Part shown: positions 60,701 through 64,000 of the stretch, in pieces
Position numbering within the stretch: position 1 is the stretch's first letter
Layout of the letters: the number at the start of each line of letters is the position of its first letter
Source of the DNA: JANPBY01 sp963805505
GTDB taxonomy: Bacteria; Actinomycetota; Actinomycetes; DATJPE01
Direction: 5' to 3'
Assembly (NCBI GenBank): GCA_963805505.1
Contig: CAWDUP010000007.1
Span: 1 to 64,000 of the forward strand
Length of the DNA stretch: 64,000 nucleotides
The notes under the pieces: generated by a model
Databases searched by the model: none
Seen by the model: the letters and a program-made list of their open reading frames with translations, nothing else
Told to the model about the DNA's origin: nothing
Program-made: the position numbers and the translations under genes

Positions 60701-60909
60701 TAGGCGTTGAGGATCCAGGACAGCGAGGAGATCGACTCCGTGGGGAACGAGCGCTGGATGCTCGGAAACGCGACGTTGACGATCGTCGCGTCCAGGAAGG
60801 CCAGAAACGCCCCAAAGGAGGCGACGACGAGCACCGTTCGCTCGGTCACCCGCCCCTTGCCCAACCGCACCGGCCGCACGTCCGGCGCCAGCCCCCCAGT
60901 CATCCTCAT
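57745..60909 (-). CDS. MFS transporter / cNMP-binding / patatin-like phospholipase fusion
   Basis: A 1054-residue protein. Residues 20-470: a 14-TM DHA2-type drug transporter with DATIVNVAFPSIQRSF (motif of the family) and RLADLVGRRRAFSFGV (motif A). Residues 505-630: cyclic-nucleotide-binding beta roll with GEWLFHQGDAAEDLYLVRSG and AGTVVGELSLL. Residues 760-1050: patatin with oxyanion GVVMAGGGARSFAHIGV, nucleophile elbow GTSAGS (about 816) and the Asp in LLVDGGILDNLPVGLL. All catalytic parts look intact. The same order occurs in M. tuberculosis Rv3239c (1048 residues), which I recall as the closest model. Lipid hydrolysis coupled to export and cAMP is inferred. Confidence 0.9.
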   Translation of the reverse strand: MRMTGGLAPDVRPVRLGKGRVTERTVLVVASFGAFLAFLDATIVNVAFPSIQRSFPTESISSLSWILNAYNIVFAAFLVVSGRLADLVGRRRAFSFGVLLFTIASAVCAVAPSVSFLVGARIFQALGAAILVPASLALIVEAFPAAKRSHAIGLWGASAALAAGLGPPIGGALVEAGGWRWAFIINIPFGLAALWAGRRLLVESRAPGRRRLPDLKGAALSAGMLGLLTLGIVQGNAWGWTSWEVLGCLVGSAALFGLFVRSSRTHRSPLLDPTLLRIRPFAVGNTATIVAGMGFYAYLLTNILWLQYVWGYSVLRAGLALVPAAVVAAVLAAVLGPFAERRGYRLVIIPGAIIWSLSYLWYATRVGVQPDFLGEWLPGQVLSGVGVGATLPLLGSAALAAVPGGRFATASALNSSARQIGAVLGIAILVVIVGTPSSTTAVTSFRHGWVFSAACFVVVAAIAVFLGRIHTGQAEGADDGGAPVMVTGGERTPPWEVNARMPAAVGTAPLFALLNDAARLRLEQVAVSVDLAAGEWLFHQGDAAEDLYLVRSGRLEVLVNGEPVRQLGAGTVVGELSLLIADTRTASVRARRDSHLLRISHAAFEQALSDDAQAMGAVATVLARRLASPRPTGERKTPQPTLVAVVAVDATAPAAEVADALVTQLRNHLKVAAPGEVGPESLERAEADNDRVVLVATTPDDAWWQFCVRQADHLVLVARSSAEPLAVPPLGRTGADLVLIGSRLTSDRVIAWSEALEPWQITFADESEVPTAVRPLAARIAGRSVGVVMAGGGARSFAHIGVLKELAAAGVSVDRVAGTSAGSIIAALHALGHDAETIHAICYEEFVRRRPFSDYTLPTVSLAKGRRVRHAVQRHFADVRIEELPLQLRCASTDLRSRKAYAHRSGLVADAVLASIALPVLFPPRRHQDRLLVDGGILDNLPVGLLTERDEGPLVAVNISMGGAERPPSGPGAASAAPTRPQRVPSLGETLLRTMFIGSGGAVEAARDAGAVVVTPATLGVGLLEFHQLDRMVEAGREAGRAVLDQSGDLLGAH

Positions 60910-61076
60910 CCCCTCCGCCGCGCGTCAACGTCACCAGGGATGGCAACTGGGGTCCGCGTTTCTTGGACAAACTACTCATGGCCCACAGCGCGTAACCGGG
61001 GGATGGCGTTCCGCTGTCTCCTGTCACCCAAAGGGCTAGCGTTTCGGGCGGACTCCGGGCCCGCGGCGAGGCTAGG

Positions 61077-61104
61077 TTGACTGGCTGTTCAGGACCGGTA
61101 ATGC
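61077..61104 (+). promoter_or_regulatory. candidate sigma-70-type promoter
   Basis: TTGACT at 61077-61082, a 16-base spacer, then TAATGC at 61099-61104, 64 bases before the secreted-protein start codon. Both hexamers are close to the standard consensus. It lies between the divergent fusion gene and the secreted-protein gene. Confidence 0.45.
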
Positions 61105-61167
61105 TGCGATTCCCACCATCAGCCGGCTGGTAACCAGCGTGCCCGCCGATCGACAAGTCGAGGCGTC

Positions 61168-62667
61168 ATGAGCCACCGCACCGTGTCCCGTTTCACCGCC
61201 TTGGCCGGATCGGTTGCGCTCGCCGCAGGCGCGCTGACCTTCACCGCGACGCCTGCGAACGCGGGCTTCACGCCCAAGCCCCGCACCTACTCCGCGACCA
61301 TGTCGCCCCTGACGGCCACGCCACAGCAGCCCACGGACTACAGCGTCGTGGTCACGAACACGTCGACCAGACTGTCGGGGCTGGACAACTTCGAACTCGT
61401 CATTCCCAACGGCTTCAGTGTCAACGCTGGGGCTGTGACCGCACCACGCGGCGGCTGGTCGGAGTCGGTCAGCGGGGGGAAGGTGGTCGCCAAGACCAGC
61501 CAGCCCGTCCGATATGCCCTACGCATGGGCGAGTCCATGACGGTGCGCTTCACCGCGACCGACAACACGGCCTGCGATGGCACTCCGGCGACGTGGGTGC
61601 AGAAGGCCGACGGGATCGTGATCGACCCGTGGGTCGCGGGCAACGCGGACCCGACGGTGCAGATGACCCCGGTGGCGAACCGGTTCGTGGTGACCTCCGT
61701 CACCGATGAAAGCACCCCTGCCCTGGATCACCAGGTCGTTCAGGGCGCCGGATTCACGACGACTGGACAGTTCCGCTGTGGAGGCGCTGTGGCGCCGGTG
61801 GGTGTCGACAGCACCGTGACGCTCAGCAAGCAGTCTGCCGGGAGCCCGGACAAGGGCGGCGCGGTTGGTGGCACCGTCACGGCGTCGGTGGAAGCAGGCG
61901 ACACCACCGCGATGATCTCCGGAACGACGTACTCAGCCGTCGAGAACGGCGTCGGGATCGGCGCCTCGTGGAGCGCCGGCACCGGTGACTCTTTCAAGAT
62001 CGACGTCCTGGGTGCCGCCGCTTCGGTCGTTGGTACCCCTGGGACGGGCATCCCGACGTCGGCGCTCACCGTCCCCGGGGCGAGTGCTGACCTGGGGAAC
62101 GGCGCGAACGGCCCGGTGAGCATCGTCGTGAACGCATGCGATGAGCAGGAGTCGGCGCCATGCTCGAACGGCACCCAGGTGGAGCTCACCGGCAACTTCA
62201 AGAGCGGAGGTGCGCCGCTCTACAACTACCTGGATCCCGCCGCCATCAACTGGCTGTGCCCCTCCGGGCAGGCCGGCTGCGAGCACCCCGACAGCGAGGG
62301 CTCCACGAAGAAGTACACCTACAACTACGACTGCACCGGTACTTCCTGCAAGGGGTACGGCACGCTGTTCGGGGAGCGCGAGGTCGAAGAGGACTTCGCG
62401 GCCTTCCCGGTCTACGTCTCGATCCGTGGAGACGACGGCACCTACGGCCCGTTCGAGCAGGCACCGCGGTGCGTCGATCTCCCGACGTCCAACTACCAGT
62501 CGGACCGGTACTACCTGCTGCACGTGACCGGCAAGATGCTCAGCTCAACGGCACAGGACACTGGTTTCTGCGTGGACGTCAACGCGATCACCCGAGCCGG
62601 CAACAGCTTCGCTGGGGACCTGACGATCCCGGTTCTGTTCGTGGAGGACCTGAAGCTGCGGCCGTAG
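61168..62667 (+). CDS. secreted protein of unknown function
   Basis: A 499-residue protein. Signal peptide TALAGSVALAAGALTFTATP ends at ANAGFTP. The N-terminal 140 residues resemble an Ig-like domain (DYSVVVTNTSTRLSGLDNFE), followed by Gly/Thr/Ala-rich strands and a C-terminal half with several Cys pairs (LCPSGQAGCEH, YDCTGTSCKGYG and FCVDVNAI) and a Tyr-rich stretch. No catalytic motif is visible. Exported structural or binding role is the best guess. Confidence 0.75.
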   Translation: MSHRTVSRFTALAGSVALAAGALTFTATPANAGFTPKPRTYSATMSPLTATPQQPTDYSVVVTNTSTRLSGLDNFELVIPNGFSVNAGAVTAPRGGWSESVSGGKVVAKTSQPVRYALRMGESMTVRFTATDNTACDGTPATWVQKADGIVIDPWVAGNADPTVQMTPVANRFVVTSVTDESTPALDHQVVQGAGFTTTGQFRCGGAVAPVGVDSTVTLSKQSAGSPDKGGAVGGTVTASVEAGDTTAMISGTTYSAVENGVGIGASWSAGTGDSFKIDVLGAAASVVGTPGTGIPTSALTVPGASADLGNGANGPVSIVVNACDEQESAPCSNGTQVELTGNFKSGGAPLYNYLDPAAINWLCPSGQAGCEHPDSEGSTKKYTYNYDCTGTSCKGYGTLFGEREVEEDFAAFPVYVSIRGDDGTYGPFEQAPRCVDLPTSNYQSDRYYLLHVTGKMLSSTAQDTGFCVDVNAITRAGNSFAGDLTIPVLFVEDLKLRP

Positions 62668-62692
62668 GCAGGGGCGCACAGCCTTCAGATGC

Positions 62693-64000
62693 TCAGCCCC
62701 GTGGGTAGCGGGGACTGCCGATGAAGCCGAGAGCGTCCAGGGCCTGGGCGCTCTCGGCGGCAAGTCGCTCGGCGGTCGCGGCGTGGCCGAGCGCCGCAGC
62801 CACCCGAGCCTGTTCGGCGAGGACGAAGCCGCGTTCGAGCTCTCCTCCTTGGGTCTCGCAGGCTCGCAGCGCCTCACCCAGCGCCTCGAGGGCCTCCTCG
62901 GGGTTGTCAGTATCGGCGAGGGCGGCACCCCGAACCCGGTGCAGGGTGGGGAACAGATAGCCGGCGCCCAGCGCATCGGCCCGCTTCGCAGCGTCCAAGG
63001 CCAGCGCCGCGGCGTCCTCCGGGCTCCCCGTCTCCAGCAGCGCCTGGGCGATCGCGGCATCGGTCTCGACGACCTCGCCGGCCTGCCCCGCGGCAGACAG
63101 CGCCGCACGGGCGGTGTCCAGCATCGTGCGGCCCTCCTCGACCCGGCCGGACTGGATGAGCACCAGCCCGAGGGTCCGCGTCGCGGCGGCATGGAAGTCG
63201 TCGAGGGCCAACCCTCGCAGCACTGGGAGCAGTGCCCGAAGGAGCGGCTCGGCCTCGGCCAGCCGCCCCTGCCGCAGCAACATGTCGCCGACATTGACCC
63301 GGGTCGCAGCGGCGCCCACGGTGTCTCCTGCTTCGGCTGCCGCCGTCTCGGCTCGATTGAACAGCTCCAGCGCCTCCGGTCCGCGGCCGCCCAGCCCCGC
63401 GATGACCGCAAGGTTGTTGAGAACCTGCGACTGCGCCGCCCGGTCGCCGAGCTCCTCGTAGTGCTGCAGCGCGAGCTCTCCGTAGGGCCGGTCCATCTCG
63501 ACGCCGAGCATCGCGGAAGATCCGTACAGCACGTCGTAGGCCTCGGCCAGGGCGCGCTGGTCACCGGCGGCGAGCGCGTCTGCTTCGGCCCGGCGGCCCC
63601 AGACGATCGAGTCGCGGTATTGACCCTGGTTCTGCCGAACGACGGCGTAGAACCCTTGCAGCCGGCTGCGTTCGGCGATCACCTCGGGAGCGACGACGAT
63701 CGGGCCGTCGAGCATCCGCATCGCTCGGCTGAGCGTACGCAGCGCCTGGGGGAGCCGGTTGAGCCGTTGGGCGACCTCGGCTTCCTTGCGCATCAGGTCA
63801 GCCGTCCGCAACGGGTCCTCCCGCACGAGGGCGCGGGCCGCTCGAAAGGCCGCCCGCGCCTCGGGCAGCACCCCGATGCGGAACCGGGCGTCGCCGAGAG
63901 ACTCTTCCACGCTGGCCAGCTCGCTCGGTGGCAACGACGGCACGCGCCGGGCGGCCGTGAGCGCCCGAGCGAGCAGCTCGGTGGCCTCGACGTAGGCGAA
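62693..64000 (-). CDS. TPR-repeat protein, N-terminus off-window
   Basis: The frame is open to the right edge (from base 64000 it reads FAYVEATELLARALTAARRV), so at least 435 residues are visible and the start is missing. It is built of helical TPR repeats from end to end (for example ARAAFRAARALVREDP, GDTVGAAATRVNVGDMLLRQ, LAEAEPLLRALLPVLRGL). This is the usual C-terminal part of a large cyclase, STAND or LuxR-type regulator such as the protein at 29263, so the missing part is probably a catalytic or DNA-binding domain. No further call is possible. Confidence 0.75.
   Translation of the reverse strand, partial: FAYVEATELLARALTAARRVPSLPPSELASVEESLGDARFRIGVLPEARAAFRAARALVREDPLRTADLMRKEAEVAQRLNRLPQALRTLSRAMRMLDGPIVVAPEVIAERSRLQGFYAVVRQNQGQYRDSIVWGRRAEADALAAGDQRALAEAYDVLYGSSAMLGVEMDRPYGELALQHYEELGDRAAQSQVLNNLAVIAGLGGRGPEALELFNRAETAAAEAGDTVGAAATRVNVGDMLLRQGRLAEAEPLLRALLPVLRGLALDDFHAAATRTLGLVLIQSGRVEEGRTMLDTARAALSAAGQAGEVVETDAAIAQALLETGSPEDAAALALDAAKRADALGAGYLFPTLHRVRGAALADTDNPEEALEALGEALRACETQGGELERGFVLAEQARVAAALGHAATAERLAAESAQALDALGFIGSPRYPRG

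Noticed and set aside
59891..61156. A 421-residue reading on the minus strand across the fusion-gene start
   Set aside because: It is another frame of the MFS transporter gene; the transporter motifs lie in the 57745-60909 frame.

Overview
The window is high-GC DNA of an actinobacterium. Evidence for this is the two mycothiol-dependent-type (MDMPI) enzymes, a SigE-family and an ECF42-type sigma factor, a class E-like sortase, DUF222-like and DUF3558-like genes, an Rv3239c-like MFS/cNMP/patatin fusion, frequent GTG/TTG starts and many ATGA start/stop overlaps. The mix looks most like Nocardioidaceae/Propionibacteriales, but that placement is an inference. I see no rRNA, tRNA, CRISPR array, transposase or replication origin.

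Left edge (1-7.1 kb) is a defence island: a frameshifted Z1-domain gene running off the edge, a DUF4420 PD-(D/E)xK gene, a C5-cytosine methyltransferase, a convergent AspBHI-like modification-sensing or restriction endonuclease, a Vsr nuclease, a frameshifted NERD-domain gene, and a uracil-DNA-glycosylase-like gene. The Z1/DUF4420/Dcm/Vsr set resembles the Mza-type defence gene neighbourhood, here coupled to a REase.

7-23 kb is a mosaic of housekeeping and regulatory genes: VOC proteins, a lipoprotein, a MetE-like protein, a PadR/MDMPI divergent pair with clear TGCA palindromes between them, a Phd-VapC toxin-antitoxin pair, a TetR/MDMPI operon, a stretch of gene relics (a 62-nt hairpin, a formate-THF ligase scrap, a methyltransferase scrap), a NarL-type two-component system, a SigE-family sigma factor with a membrane-anchored partner, a FluG-like amidohydrolase (frameshifted) plus glutamine synthetase-like pair, and a PadR/membrane-protein operon ending in a 26-nt palindrome.

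23-43 kb carries formate-THF ligase (preceded by the second copy of the 62-nt hairpin), an acyl-CoA ligase/enoyl-CoA hydratase operon among VOC genes, a 1192-aa zinc-ribbon/cyclase/ATPase/TPR protein, a MalT-like LuxR regulator upstream of a three-gene membrane/GNAT operon, an XRE-cupin regulator divergent from a thioredoxin-reductase-like flavoprotein, a YihY/BrkB protein, a secreted hydrolase and a lipoprotein-type sortase.

43-64 kb carries an S4-domain protein, a pentapeptide/DinB protein, lipoproteins, an MMPL transporter with a roughly 240-residue coiled-coil insert coupled to a DUF3558-like lipoprotein, a second NarL-type two-component system divergent from a membrane protein, a Pol IV-like polymerase, secreted proteins, a DGPF (YCII) gene with its ECF42 sigma factor and a matching promoter, the 1054-aa MFS/cNMP/patatin fusion, and a TPR protein running off the right edge.
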